In this document: piece after piece, positions 7,913 through 17,053 of the stretch
Position numbering within the stretch: position 1 is the stretch's first letter
Layout of the letters: every line of letters begins with the position of its first letter
NCBI GenBank assembly: GCA_041392665.1
Contig: JAWKLQ010000003.1
Location: 310,001-374,000 of the forward strand
DNA: 64,000 nucleotides
Direction: 5' to 3'
Source: Flavilitoribacter sp020436695
GTDB taxonomy: Bacteria > Bacteroidota > Bacteroidia > Chitinophagales > Saprospiraceae
Made by a program: the position numbers and the translations under genes
Notes under the pieces: model-generated
Databases searched by the model: none
What the model was told of the DNA's origin: nothing
The model's input: only the letters and a program-made list of their open reading frames with translations

Positions 7913-9922
7913 ATGTCCCGGTCCAAAAAAACAAGCCGCAAAAAAGCCGATACACGCCCACCAAAAGCTAAAAAACAGACCGGCATCACACTGCCGGACT
8001 GGATGAGTAATCGCGGATTACACCTGGCCGTTATTTTTGGGCTGACCTGCATCCTGTACGCCAACACCCTCTTCAATGACTATGCATTGGATGACGCTAT
8101 CGTCATTACCGATAACATGTATACCCAGGAGGGCATTAGCGGCATTCCGGGCATTCTGGGTAAGGATACTTTCTATGGTTTTTTCAAGGAAGAAGGCAAA
8201 GCGCAGTTAGTGGCTGGTGGCCGTTACCGTCCGCTGAGTCTGATCCTGTTCGCCATTGAATATCAGCTATTCGGTCAGCAGGCCTGGATCGGGCATCTGA
8301 TGAATATTCTCTATTTCGGGCTCACCGGGGTCTTGCTGTACCTCTTGCTATTGCAATTGTTTCAGATACGGTTTGCCAAAGATTATGCTTATTTCGTAGC
8401 CCTGGTCAGTGCACTGATCTTCGTGGCCCACCCTATCCATACCGAAGCGGTGGCCAATATCAAGGGGAGAGATGAGATCCTGTCTTTATTGGGTAGCCTG
8501 AGTGCCCTGTATTTTTCTCTCCGGGCATTTCTGGAAAAAAAGCCACTACTGAACATCGTCGCGGGCGGCTTATTCTTTCTGGGACTACTGAGTAAGGAAA
8601 ATGCAATAACTTTTCTAGCCATTGTTCCGCTCAGTTACTACCTGTTCACGAAGATCAGCGTGGGACAACAGGTAAAGCAATTGGGACCTTTTGCACTGGT
8701 GGCCATTCTGTTTCTTGTTATTCGTTTCTCCATACTGGGCGGTTTCTCACTGGGTGATCCGCCCATGGAACTAATGAACAATCCATTCCTGAAAATTGTG
8801 GGCGATCAGTGGATGCCCTTCACCTTTGCCGAAAAACTGGCTACTATCTTTTACACGCTGGGTAAATATATCCTGCTGCTGATCTTTCCCCACCCGCTTA
8901 CGCACGACTATTATCCACAGCAGATCTACCTAATGAGTTGGGGAGACCCCATGGTGCTACTCAGCTTAGTGGTGTATCTCGGCTTGGCCGTCTACGGCAT
9001 CATCAGACTGATGAAACGCGATCCGTTGAGTTACGGCATTCTTTTTTATCTGATCACCTTATCGATCGTTTCCAATATCCTCTTCCCGGTGGGGACGAAT
9101 ATGTCGGAACGCCTCATTTTCATGCCGTCGGTGGGCTTTTGTATAGTACTGGCGATACTGGCCTGGCGGCTGATAAAAAGAGCTCAAAAGAATTTTACAC
9201 CGACAGTGGCCGGACTGGGATTGATCGTAATGCTGTTCGGACTTAAGACCGTACTGCGCAATCCGGCCTGGAAAGATAATTTCACCCTTTTTTCTACCGA
9301 TATTTACCATTCGCCCAATAGCGCCAAACTGCGCAATGCGATGGGCGGAGAACTGCTTACACAATCGCTTCAGGTAGCGGATGAAAATACCCAAAAGGAA
9401 ATGTGGCAGGAGGCCGCGGGCCATCTGAATGAGGCCCTTCACCTGCACCCGACTTATAAAGGTGCTTACCTCCTGCTGGGAAATGCCTATAACTATCTCC
9501 AACAGTACGAGCAGTCTATTGCCGCCTACCAAAAGGCTATCAATATTTCTAATAACGACGATGACGAACTGGCCCAGAATAACCTGGCCATTACCTACCG
9601 CGATGCCGGTAAATACGCCGGAGAAAAACAGGGCGATCTAAACAAAGCCTTACAATATCTGCAACTTGCAGACCAGCTCCGTCCCAATGAATACGAGACG
9701 TTACGGCTGCTCGGTGTAGCCAACGGCATGGGTGGGCGCCAACAACAGGCGATCGATTATTTCAGCCGGGCCGCCGAACTGGAACCCAATAATGCTGATG
9801 CGTGGTTTAATCTGGGGGCGGCTTACATGCAGGCCGGGCAGGTGGAAGCCGGGCAGCGGTATCTGGATAAAGCCCGGGAGATCGATCCGGAAGTGGAGCA
9901 GAAGCGGAATCAATCTAATTGA
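7913..9922 (+). CDS. Integral membrane TPR protein, TMTC / DUF1736-like
   Basis: This 669-residue protein has a basic cytoplasmic N-terminus, about ten hydrophobic segments (residues 35-450) and C-terminal tetratricopeptide repeats (about 490-665). The early loop LFNDYALDDAIVITDN, the GGRYRPLSL motif and HTEAVANIKGRDEIL match the GT-C-like fold of TMTC/DUF1736 proteins, in which an acidic motif in the first loop is the proposed catalytic site for sugar or mannose transfer from a lipid carrier. TPR units such as AWFNLGAAYMQAGQVEAG are clear. In bacteria such proteins are proposed protein O-glycosyltransferases or complex scaffolds; the substrate is unknown. It is convergent with the toxin-like gene, with 4 bp between stops and no visible terminator. 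Confidence 0.82.
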   Translation: MSRSKKTSRKKADTRPPKAKKQTGITLPDWMSNRGLHLAVIFGLTCILYANTLFNDYALDDAIVITDNMYTQEGISGIPGILGKDTFYGFFKEEGKAQLVAGGRYRPLSLILFAIEYQLFGQQAWIGHLMNILYFGLTGVLLYLLLLQLFQIRFAKDYAYFVALVSALIFVAHPIHTEAVANIKGRDEILSLLGSLSALYFSLRAFLEKKPLLNIVAGGLFFLGLLSKENAITFLAIVPLSYYLFTKISVGQQVKQLGPFALVAILFLVIRFSILGGFSLGDPPMELMNNPFLKIVGDQWMPFTFAEKLATIFYTLGKYILLLIFPHPLTHDYYPQQIYLMSWGDPMVLLSLVVYLGLAVYGIIRLMKRDPLSYGILFYLITLSIVSNILFPVGTNMSERLIFMPSVGFCIVLAILAWRLIKRAQKNFTPTVAGLGLIVMLFGLKTVLRNPAWKDNFTLFSTDIYHSPNSAKLRNAMGGELLTQSLQVADENTQKEMWQEAAGHLNEALHLHPTYKGAYLLLGNAYNYLQQYEQSIAAYQKAINISNNDDDELAQNNLAITYRDAGKYAGEKQGDLNKALQYLQLADQLRPNEYETLRLLGVANGMGGRQQQAIDYFSRAAELEPNNADAWFNLGAAYMQAGQVEAGQRYLDKAREIDPEVEQKRNQSN

Positions 9923-9926
9923 TTTC

Positions 9927-10253
9927 CTATTCTTTGATTTCATTAGGCCCGGGCTTCAGTTCTCCACTTTCCACCAATTTAATAATTTTTGGAACAAAAG
10001 GCGACACAGTGAAGAAATCATTCGAAGAGGCATTAATCACAATAATTGGGATGGGATATCTAAGAAAATTTTGCTGATGTTGGATATTTTTATCGAAAGT
10101 AATCAGTGCATTAAAATTTTCAGCCATCATTAACGCCAGCAACTCTCCATTCTTCTTTCCATTCCAACCCATATCTACGACAGAGAGCACTTCTATTGAT
10201 CCAAACTCGTTTTTTAATCTTTTGGGTAAGTTTTCATCAAGCAACATTTTCAT
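9927..10253 (-). CDS. DUF5615 PIN-like protein (putative toxin)
   Basis: This 108-residue protein starts MKMLLDENLPKRL, the hallmark acidic motif of DUF5615 (a PIN-like nuclease fold). A second acidic region is ALITFDKNIQHQ, followed by IPIIVINA. DUF5615 genes are usually coupled to DUF433 genes, in an arrangement like VapBC with the first as presumed RNase. The ATG at 10253 is preferred over a TTG at 10262. It overlaps the DUF433 gene by 17 bp. Function as a toxin is inferred from family pairing only. Confidence 0.8.
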   Translation of the reverse strand: MKMLLDENLPKRLKNEFGSIEVLSVVDMGWNGKKNGELLALMMAENFNALITFDKNIQHQQNFLRYPIPIIVINASSNDFFTVSPFVPKIIKLVESGELKPGPNEIKE

Positions 10254-10476
10254 AGAGCGCAAAAATATTTGGCATTCTGAAAATCTTACTGGCCAATTCC
10301 AGTACAGCCTTCACCTGTTCTTTTTTTACACTTGGAAAATCTTCCAGGAATTCATCAATTCCAATGCCTTTTTCTAAATGCCAGAAGAGTGATTCCACAG
10401 GAACTCTCGTTCCCCTGAATACCGGTGTTCCACCGAGGATATCTTCGCTTATTTGGATCACACTTGACTCAATCAT
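10237..10476 (-). CDS. DUF433 protein (putative antitoxin)
   Basis: This 79-residue protein carries the DUF433 signature ILGGTPVFRGTRVPVESL, followed by a short helical region with a winged-helix character (GIGIDEFLEDFPSVKKEQV). It is the upstream partner of the DUF5615 gene and overlaps it, so it is probably the DNA-binding antitoxin and autoregulator. A second DUF433/DUF5615 pair lies at 23612-24170. No clear promoter was seen in the divergent region before the radical SAM gene. Confidence 0.82.
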   Translation of the reverse strand: MIESSVIQISEDILGGTPVFRGTRVPVESLFWHLEKGIGIDEFLEDFPSVKKEQVKAVLELASKIFRMPNIFALYENVA

Positions 10477-10662
10477 AAATTCAGTAGCTTTATTTTATAA
10501 AGATAAACAACTTATCACAGAAATTCTTCCTTCAATCCGGCAAAGCCCTAATCAGGGATCGTGATATCAGTAGGTCATAGCATAGTAACATTAAAAGTCT
10601 ATCCCTCCTCCAAATGACCTAAATCATTGTCTTTTTCCCCGAAAAAAGCGTGCTTGAAGGTT

Positions 10663-12060
10663 ATGATCCATAGCCATTCCAAGCCATTGCGAATCCTGGT
10701 TTTCCGACCGCCGCTACCGCCTCAGACCATCCGGATGGGAGCCCTGTTCAACTGTGAACCACTGGAACTGGAATACCTGTATACCGTACTGCACGACATC
10801 GCTGACGTACGCCTGCTCGATGGCCAGGTCAGCCGAACGGATCTCAAGCAGGAGATCATCAACTGGCAGCCTCAACTGCTCTTACTGACTTCCATGATCA
10901 ACAGTGTCAATCTGATAGCGGAATTGGCACAGCAGATCAAGCAACTGCCCCAGCCACCACTGATCTTCGTAGGAGGGCCACACGCCGAAGTTTTGCCCGA
11001 GCACTATTTCTCACCACATATCGACGGTGTTTTTTTTAACAATCAACTGAAAGCGATCCGGGAAGTCGTATTGGCCATCAATGAAGAACGCTCTTTCCAA
11101 CAGGTCAAAGGAGCTGCTTTTCGCATTGGCGATACTTTCTTAAAAAATGAAGTATGGCCGGTTGACCTGGAGGAATTCCCCATTCCGGAAAGGCCGTTGC
11201 TAAGCCAAAACCGGGGAAAGTATTTCATTTTGCACTATGAAGACTGTGCCACCGTAAAAACATCCTTTGGCTGTCCTGAAAAGTGCACCTTCTGTTTCTG
11301 TCGCAAAATGAATCAGGAAGCGTACAGCAGGCGGCCGCTCTCGGCGATCATGGATGAGATCGAATCCATTCCCAATGAGAATATTTTCGTGGTAGACGAC
11401 AATTTTCTATTAAGCCCGAAGCGGCTACAGGAATTTTGCACGGAGATCGAGCGTCGCAACATTCATAAACGCTTTATTGTGTATGCCACTTCCCGTTTCA
11501 TCGCCCAATATCCCGATCTGATGCGACAGCTCCGGGATGCCGGACTATCGGCCGTCATGGTCGGTTTCGAATTTATTGACGATGCCACGCTGGCAGCTTA
11601 CCAGAAGGGCTCTGCCCTGGCTGACAACGAAGCGACCATCCGTATATGCCGCGAACTGGACATTGACCTTTTCGCCCTCTTTATGCTGGATCCAGATTGG
11701 TCGCACGCGCAATTCCGGAAACTGGCCCACTATATTCGATCCCGCAAGATCTATCTGGCTACTTTCGGTACCCTTACTACCTTACCCGGTACCGATCTAT
11801 GGCTCCAGGAAGAAATGGAAGCCGCTCCGGATGAAGCCTGGTGGCGCTATGATCTGTTGCGGCTCCACCAACAACCGAAATACTTATCCCGGCTGGGGTA
11901 TTATCTATGGGTCATGTACCTCTACTTGCTGCCAACCCTTCGGACGGACGGATTAGCCTATTTCCTCAGACGTTCGGGCTGGAAAGGCTCCCTGAGGATC
12001 ATGTGGAACAGCTTTTTAGCCGGTATTAATTTCTTCTACAAACTAAGCTTATGGCCTTAA
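10663..12060 (+). CDS. B12-binding-domain radical SAM protein (wing 1)
   Basis: This 465-residue class B-type radical SAM enzyme has a Rossmann-like cobalamin-binding domain at about 1-140 (start PLRILVFRPPLPP; LIFVGGPHAEVLPEHY). The radical SAM barrel has the 4Fe-4S motif CPEKCTFC (Cys about 204, 208, 211). A long C-terminal region follows (about 380-465). Relatives methylate or rearrange unactivated carbons. It is clearly paralogous to the 14644-16050 gene (shared GIHKR/NIHKR, GFE, SPDW/DPDW positions). The methyltransferase start overlaps its end by 10 bp. The ATG at 10663 is favoured over the TTG at 10627. The substrate is unknown; this is part of the cluster 10663-19322. Confidence 0.85.
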   Translation: MIHSHSKPLRILVFRPPLPPQTIRMGALFNCEPLELEYLYTVLHDIADVRLLDGQVSRTDLKQEIINWQPQLLLLTSMINSVNLIAELAQQIKQLPQPPLIFVGGPHAEVLPEHYFSPHIDGVFFNNQLKAIREVVLAINEERSFQQVKGAAFRIGDTFLKNEVWPVDLEEFPIPERPLLSQNRGKYFILHYEDCATVKTSFGCPEKCTFCFCRKMNQEAYSRRPLSAIMDEIESIPNENIFVVDDNFLLSPKRLQEFCTEIERRNIHKRFIVYATSRFIAQYPDLMRQLRDAGLSAVMVGFEFIDDATLAAYQKGSALADNEATIRICRELDIDLFALFMLDPDWSHAQFRKLAHYIRSRKIYLATFGTLTTLPGTDLWLQEEMEAAPDEAWWRYDLLRLHQQPKYLSRLGYYLWVMYLYLLPTLRTDGLAYFLRRSGWKGSLRIMWNSFLAGINFFYKLSLWP

Positions 12061-12686
12061 CAACAATCGGAAAAAAAGAGATCTGGAATTACTGGGCACC
12101 ACGTTACGAGAAATTGTGGTCTCAACATTTCGCGCTGGGCCCCAGCCGTAATCTGATCCACGATCATTTGGCGGCATCTGATTTCCAACCCAATCGCATT
12201 TTAGACATCGGTTGCGGTGTCGGCCAGTTGGCCTACGAATTAGCCACTCGCTGGCCAAAGGCGGAAGTGGTAGCCGCCGATTACTCGGCCGGGATGATCG
12301 CCAGAGCAAAAAGAGATTATGCTGCCCCCAATATCACGCATATTCATGGCTCACTGGAGGATATTCCCAACCATAAGCCGTTTGATCTGATCGTCAGCAC
12401 CAATGCCTTCCCCTATTTCCCGGACAAGAACCTCGCTGCCCGCCAAATGTGGAAGCTCCTTGCCCCAAACGGCAGAACCCTGATCGTGCAGGCCAACCAC
12501 AATAATTTCTACGATGCCCTGTGGTTGATATTCGTCAAATTGACGGTATCTCAGGCGGAATATTTGTCTGTTGAAGATCTGAAAGAAGTACTCCAACAGG
12601 CAGGTTTTACAATTGGGAAAGTGAGGCCGATCAGTACGGCTTTTTTCATTCCTTCGGTGTTTTTGGTGGAGGGAGTGAGGAGTTAG
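12051..12686 (+). CDS. Class I SAM-dependent methyltransferase
   Basis: This 211-residue Rossmann-fold methyltransferase carries motif I ILDIGCGVGQLAYELA (about 50-65), the acidic motif II EVVAADYSAGMI and motif IV FDLIVSTNAFPYF. It resembles the Methyltransf_11/UbiE group, which acts on small molecules. Its start overlaps the radical SAM gene by 10 bp, so both are translated as one unit. The stop is immediately followed by the ATGGCTGGT array. The substrate is unknown; the context implies a tailoring step in the radical SAM cluster. Confidence 0.85.
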   Translation: MALTTIGKKEIWNYWAPRYEKLWSQHFALGPSRNLIHDHLAASDFQPNRILDIGCGVGQLAYELATRWPKAEVVAADYSAGMIARAKRDYAAPNITHIHGSLEDIPNHKPFDLIVSTNAFPYFPDKNLAARQMWKLLAPNGRTLIVQANHNNFYDALWLIFVKLTVSQAEYLSVEDLKEVLQQAGFTIGKVRPISTAFFIPSVFLVEGVRS

Positions 12687-12687
12687 G

Positions 12688-12819
12688 ATGGCTGGTATGG
12701 CTGGTATGGCTGGTATGGCTGGTATGGCTGGTATGGCTGGTATGGCTGGTATGGCTGGTATGGCTGGTATGGCTGGTATGGCTGGTATGGCTGGTATGGC
12801 TGGTATGGCTGGTATGGCT
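12688..12819 (+). repeat. 9-bp tandem array (ATGGCTGGT x about 14.7)
   Basis: A near-perfect tandem repeat of ATGGCTGGT begins 1 bp after the methyltransferase stop. It could be read as a poly Met-Ala-Gly frame that continues antisense into the four-helix gene, but the unit length and the inverse copy at 13325-13358 argue for a non-coding minisatellite. Confidence 0.9.
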
Positions 12820-12855
12820 AAACGGTACGGACAGAGTCGTGTTTCAAATCTTACT

Positions 12856-13227
12856 TTAATATTTCAATTTTTGATTGGTGTATTGGATCAATCGGTTGAT
12901 CAATTTCGGCAGTTTCTCGATCTCTTCGATGAGATGATCTGCTTTCTCCGGTGTGATCAAGCCCCGGTCCTTAGCCTTTAACAGCCAATCCTTGGTTTCC
13001 ATTACCGATCCGGCACTGTAGCGGTAGAAGTGGATCTTTTCCTTCTTATGAAACCGTCCGTAGCCTTCAGCGATATTCGCTGACATTGAATCAGCAGACC
13101 GTGTGACCTGGATCCCAATTGACCATCGTTCAAACTTTTGCCAGCTGCTTACAATCTCCCAGATCTCATTTCCTAGAGCATAGGCATGTGTATAAGCTTC
13201 AATCCGATCTAATGTTAAATAATCCAT
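12856..13227 (-). CDS. Four helix bundle protein (23S rRNA IVP / bAvd-like)
   Basis: This 123-residue protein belongs to the 23S rRNA-intervening-sequence (S23/IVP) four-helix-bundle family, also related to the Avd accessory proteins of diversity-generating retroelements. The signature SADSMSANIAEGYGRFHKKE and the following HFYRYSAGSVMETKDWLLKA are visible; the rest is helical and charged. Homologues form pentameric bundles that bind nucleic acid, and free-standing copies are common in Bacteroidota with no known role. No reverse transcriptase or variable repeat was found nearby. It lies between the convergent ends of the two radical SAM wings, flanked by ATGGCTGGT repeats in inverse orientation. 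Confidence 0.88.
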   Translation of the reverse strand: MDYLTLDRIEAYTHAYALGNEIWEIVSSWQKFERWSIGIQVTRSADSMSANIAEGYGRFHKKEKIHFYRYSAGSVMETKDWLLKAKDRGLITPEKADHLIEEIEKLPKLINRLIQYTNQKLKY

Positions 13228-13324
13228 GAAGCAAATCTACCAACAGAACATTCTCACGTAAAGGACAGTTCGCACCCATTTCTTACCCCCAGATTAATAG
13301 ATTTCCGACTCATCAACCTCACCC

Positions 13325-13358
13325 AACCATACCAGCCATACCAGCCATATCAACCATC
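13325..13358 (-). repeat. Short inverse copy of the ATGGCTGGT array
   Basis: AACCATACCAGCCATACC and the following bases are the reverse complement of about 3.5 units of the 12688-12819 array, with some divergence. Together they bracket the four-helix-bundle gene. Confidence 0.8.
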
Positions 13359-13364
13359 CCCTTG

Positions 13365-14687
13365 CTAATAAATATTCGGCACCGTCCGTCGCTTCACATA
13401 ATGCCGGTAATGGAAATTGACCGCCAGCGCCAGTAATAGATTCCGCGGATTCTTCCAAAGAGCCTTATTGAATAAGGTGCGGTGAAAAATACTGGAATAA
13501 GAGAACACCTTCCGGTTGAGCCACCAGAAGAGTTCCGTCAGTTTTTCGGCCGATATCTTTTTGGGTTGGTAAACGCAACGAGTCCCATCGAATAAACGAA
13601 GGTCTTCCGTAAGGAGGCGGCCTTCTTTTTTGTAATTCCGGTACAATTTAGTACCCGGTACCGGTGTAAGGATATAAAACCTTGGGATCGCGATCCGGGT
13701 TTTATTGACAAAATCATACGTAGCCCGGATGGATGCTTCGGTATCTTCATCTGTGCCCACGATCATCTCCGTACTCAGGGTGATCCCGGATCCACTTAAA
13801 GTGGCCAGGTGCTTTTCGTGATCGGCGGCCTTTAGCCAGGCTTTATTGACGGAGTCCAGTGCTGCCTGATTGATACTTTCCAAACCAAAACTCATCAGAT
13901 CACATCCTGAGCGCACCACCATGTCCAACAATTCCGGCTGCTTGGCCAGGCGCAGGGTACACTGACTGGCCCAGTGCATTTTCAGGGGCGTGATCTTTTC
14001 ACACAATTCTTTCAGGTACTTGGGATTGGAGGCAATATTATCATCGATGAGGTAAAAGCGGTTGAATCCGAGTTCCTTTACCGCTTTGATATCCCGGATC
14101 ACTTCATCTACCGGACGGAACAAATATTTGCCCCGGTACAAACAGGCGATCGAGCAGAAGGAACAATTATATGGGCAACCCCGGCCGGCCTGCACCGGCA
14201 GCATCCCGCCGATCGGTTTGTCCAGTAACAGTTCAAAACGGGGCAAGGGCAAACCCGCCAGACTATGGACGGGGATCTTATAAAAGGGTTCCAACTTGCC
14301 TTTCTCTTCAAAATCCTTCAGCATGGCCGGATAGGCATATTCAGCATCACCGATCACGATCGAATCGGCGTATTTGATGGCTTCTTTGGGCATAATGGAA
14401 GACATATAGCCGCCCATGACTACCGTTTTCCCACGTTTTTTAAACTCCTGGGCAATTTCGATACCCCGGAAGATCGCATGCCCCATGGTACCGATCCCTA
14501 CAATATCAGCATCGGTATCAAAATCGATGTCATCAACTACTTCGATCTTGATCTCTACGTCCCAGTTTCGCGGTGTATAGGCCGCCAGGAGCGGGAATGC
14601 CAGACTTGGAAGATTGATCTTATTCTGCTTGCACAGCTTGCCGTCACTGGCGTACTGGGTCGGTTGAACGAACAATATCTTTGGCAT
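13365..14687 (-). CDS. B12-binding-domain radical SAM protein (wing 2, last gene)
   Basis: This 440-residue radical SAM enzyme has an N-terminal cobalamin-binding-like domain (MPKILFVQPTQYA; VVMGGYMSSIMPKEA) and the cluster motif GCPYNCSFC (Cys about 171, 175, 178). The barrel ends with FYILTPVPGTKLY, and a basic C-terminus follows. It is more distant from the other two cluster radical SAM proteins than they are from each other; its SIACLYRGKYLFRPVDEVI resembles BchE/hopanoid-type class B enzymes. Its start overlaps the upstream gene by 44 bp, the last link of a fully overlapping five-gene unit. Confidence 0.85.
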   Translation of the reverse strand: MPKILFVQPTQYASDGKLCKQNKINLPSLAFPLLAAYTPRNWDVEIKIEVVDDIDFDTDADIVGIGTMGHAIFRGIEIAQEFKKRGKTVVMGGYMSSIMPKEAIKYADSIVIGDAEYAYPAMLKDFEEKGKLEPFYKIPVHSLAGLPLPRFELLLDKPIGGMLPVQAGRGCPYNCSFCSIACLYRGKYLFRPVDEVIRDIKAVKELGFNRFYLIDDNIASNPKYLKELCEKITPLKMHWASQCTLRLAKQPELLDMVVRSGCDLMSFGLESINQAALDSVNKAWLKAADHEKHLATLSGSGITLSTEMIVGTDEDTEASIRATYDFVNKTRIAIPRFYILTPVPGTKLYRNYKKEGRLLTEDLRLFDGTRCVYQPKKISAEKLTELFWWLNRKVFSYSSIFHRTLFNKALWKNPRNLLLALAVNFHYRHYVKRRTVPNIY

Positions 14688-16050
14688 AAGCTTCGGATTC
14701 GGTGATCTTATTTCTATACTGACGGGTTACCCGGTAACTGCCTTTCAGCATGCGCCACAGCATTTTCAGCGGGTAATTCCGAATGTATTTCCAGAGAATG
14801 GCCGGTTGGAACAATATGGCCTGATAGGCTTTGAGTATTTCCCTGTAAAAGTCCGGAATGCTCAACTGGGCCGGCCGGATGGAAAGATGCGCCAGGTCCC
14901 ACTTTTCGTATTCTTCCTTCGGGATCAGCAACTGATCTTCCGGAACGGAGAAGCCCGTTTTGGGCAAAGGCGTCAGGGGTTGCAAATTGACAAAATGCAC
15001 ACCCAGTGCCCGGGTTTCCCGTACCATATGGCGAAAATCGGCCCGGTTCCAGTCCGGCGAAACGATGATGGTGGCAAAACATTCAATGCCCAGCCGGTTC
15101 ATGATGCGCATCGCTTCCCGGTTGGTTTCCACACTGATCTTTTTTTCGAACTGCTGGAGTTCCTCTTCCGAGAAACTTTCAAAACCCACTATGACCGTAT
15201 GCAGGCCTACATCCCGCAAGCGTGCCATCACTTCCGGATAACGGACGATGAAGTCGGCGCGGCCATAGATCAGATAGCGCTTGTGTATCCCTCTTTCCTG
15301 TACACCTTCAATAAATTTGAGCAAGCGTTTCCGATCGATCAGGAAATCATCATCAACAATGTAGACCTCTTCTTCTTCGATCATTTCCAACTCATCCAAT
15401 ACCTCATCCAGGGGCCGGGTATGGTAGGCGCCGCTCGTAATTTCCCGACAGAAACAGAAGGAGCAGGTATAAGGGCAGCCAAAGGACGTTTTGATCAGCG
15501 CTACCCGGTTCTGAAAAATATAAAAGTACTTTTCCCGGTACCGCTTCGACAGGCTACGATCCGGGAACGGAACGGTAAAATCAAAAAGCGGTAAAATGAT
15601 GTCTTCCAGCGTCTCGCCTTTACGCAATACGCCCATTGGCAGGGCTCCATTCTGATCTATAAAATCCAGTAAGGCCGGAAAAGCCTGTACCGCATTGCGT
15701 ACCACGCGGAAATCCACGGCGGGATCATCAAAATCCTCCGGGCAGACTTCACAATGTACACCGCCTACTACAGTTTGGATACCGGGTATCAGTCCCTTGG
15801 CTCGGCGGGCATAGGCCAGCATCGTATTCACATTTGTGATATAGCCGGTAATAGCCAACAGGTCCGGCCGGTATTGCTCCAGGAAAGATCCGATATCTTT
15901 TTTCTCCAGGATCATATCCACCAGCGTAACCGTGTCCCCAGAGCGCTTGAGGGCGCCTAGGATCTCCAGTTCCAACGGCTCTACCAACATAAGGTGTTGA
16001 AGCCCGATGGTTTCGGGAGCACTGTCAGGTCGTACCAGAAGAATATTCAT
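14644..16050 (-). CDS. B12-binding-domain radical SAM protein (wing 2)
   Basis: This 468-residue class B-type radical SAM protein has a cobalamin-binding-like domain at about 1-140 (MNILLVRPDSAPETIG; TVVGGVHCEVCPEDF) and the motif CPYTCSFC (Cys about 192, 196, 199) followed by FCREIT. It is paralogous to the wing-1 enzyme at 10663-12060, with collinear motifs over the barrel. Two related B12-radical SAM enzymes in one cluster suggest two similar methylations or C-C transformations on one scaffold. It overlaps the acyltransferase upstream by 26 bp and the next radical SAM gene by 44 bp. Confidence 0.85.
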   Translation of the reverse strand: MNILLVRPDSAPETIGLQHLMLVEPLELEILGALKRSGDTVTLVDMILEKKDIGSFLEQYRPDLLAITGYITNVNTMLAYARRAKGLIPGIQTVVGGVHCEVCPEDFDDPAVDFRVVRNAVQAFPALLDFIDQNGALPMGVLRKGETLEDIILPLFDFTVPFPDRSLSKRYREKYFYIFQNRVALIKTSFGCPYTCSFCFCREITSGAYHTRPLDEVLDELEMIEEEEVYIVDDDFLIDRKRLLKFIEGVQERGIHKRYLIYGRADFIVRYPEVMARLRDVGLHTVIVGFESFSEEELQQFEKKISVETNREAMRIMNRLGIECFATIIVSPDWNRADFRHMVRETRALGVHFVNLQPLTPLPKTGFSVPEDQLLIPKEEYEKWDLAHLSIRPAQLSIPDFYREILKAYQAILFQPAILWKYIRNYPLKMLWRMLKGSYRVTRQYRNKITESEAYAKDIVRSTDPVRQ

Positions 16051-17053
16051 ATGCTTGTTTTAAAACATGAGTTTCCGGTACTTCCCGCTGATAGACCAAC
16101 CAGGATTGTCCGGCTTGTAGCAATCGCTGCACCAGAGGATGCCGGTGACGTCCTTCGAGATAGCGTTTTTCACGATAGCCTCCCAAACGCATCTTGGGGA
16201 TCTCCGCAGTTTGTCCCAGATCGATAAGATCAGCCCCCTGTTCAATGCCGTCTTTAATAATAGTGGTAAGCAGAAGAAAATAGGTATTATACGTCCGGTT
16301 TAGCCGGTAATCGATCCCACCCAGGAAAAAATAATATTGATCGTTATCTTCCAGGGTGATCACCCATCCGAGTAGTTGGTCTGCTTTTCTGGCTACGATC
16401 AGCTTAAAGTTGGAAGGAAGATGTTGAAAAAAAGCCTGATCCAGCTTTTCCAGCTTGTCTTTACTTTGGCGATAGACCTGTAGGTATAGTTCGTGCATTT
16501 CCCGGGTAAAGTCACGGCAGGATAACTGTTCGATCTGCAACGATTTCGCTTTCTGCCAGATCCTTTTCAGGCGACGACGGTAATGCGTACGCAAGCCTTC
16601 CAGGTAGTCGCTCCAGGTGGAGAATGGATTACGGAAAATGATCGTAGGTAAAGTCTCTCCGGCCACTTTCCCGGGAGCTTCCATCTGCTGCGGTAGATTG
16701 AGAAAAAGACAAAATCCCTTTTCCCGTTGATAGATCTCCTGTTTCAAAGTCTGAACAGCTTCTTCCTTTCCAAAGATCCCCGGGCTGGAAACCGAACAGG
16801 GTATCCCAATAATATTCATTCGGAAAGGACTGCGAATACGCAAAAAAGTAAGCAGGTCCAGCCGCAGGGAATAGGCAATGGCTCCGGCCTGCAATTCCCC
16901 ATCTCTATACCAGAGGTAATATCGCTGATCGCAGGGGTTGTACTCCTCCGTATGTTGCAGGAAAGCTTTTCGTTGAAAATACGTGTCACTCAGATCATCC
17001 CAGGCATAGGGCAGGTGAAGGGCGGCATTTTCGATCTGTAGTTCGCGTCTCAT
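16025..17053 (-). CDS. FemAB/GNAT-like acyltransferase
   Basis: This protein of about 342 residues resembles the GNAT-type acyltransferase domain of FemAB-like peptidyltransferases. An N-terminal half (to about 150) is followed by YLEGLRTHYRRRLKRIWQKA, a basic helix usual in this group, and by a GNAT-like core (KADQLLGWVITLEDNDQYYF; GIDYRLNRTYNTYFLLLTT). The ATG at 17053 makes a 4-bp ATGA overlap with the upstream gene and is chosen over the upstream 17107 start. Likely activity is transfer of an acyl or aminoacyl group to an amine. Donor and acceptor are unknown. Confidence 0.75.
   Translation of the reverse strand: MRRELQIENAALHLPYAWDDLSDTYFQRKAFLQHTEEYNPCDQRYYLWYRDGELQAGAIAYSLRLDLLTFLRIRSPFRMNIIGIPCSVSSPGIFGKEEAVQTLKQEIYQREKGFCLFLNLPQQMEAPGKVAGETLPTIIFRNPFSTWSDYLEGLRTHYRRRLKRIWQKAKSLQIEQLSCRDFTREMHELYLQVYRQSKDKLEKLDQAFFQHLPSNFKLIVARKADQLLGWVITLEDNDQYYFFLGGIDYRLNRTYNTYFLLLTTIIKDGIEQGADLIDLGQTAEIPKMRLGGYREKRYLEGRHRHPLVQRLLQAGQSWLVYQREVPETHVLKQAYEYSSGTT

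Noticed and set aside
12688..12981. Frame of Met-Ala-Gly repeats read as a protein
   Set aside because: It follows from a 9-bp tandem array being a multiple of three; it then runs antisense through the well-supported four-helix-bundle gene.
12856..13227. Diversity-generating retroelement based on the Avd-like protein
   Set aside because: No reverse transcriptase, template repeat or C-type lectin gene lies in the window; the four-helix family is common without them.
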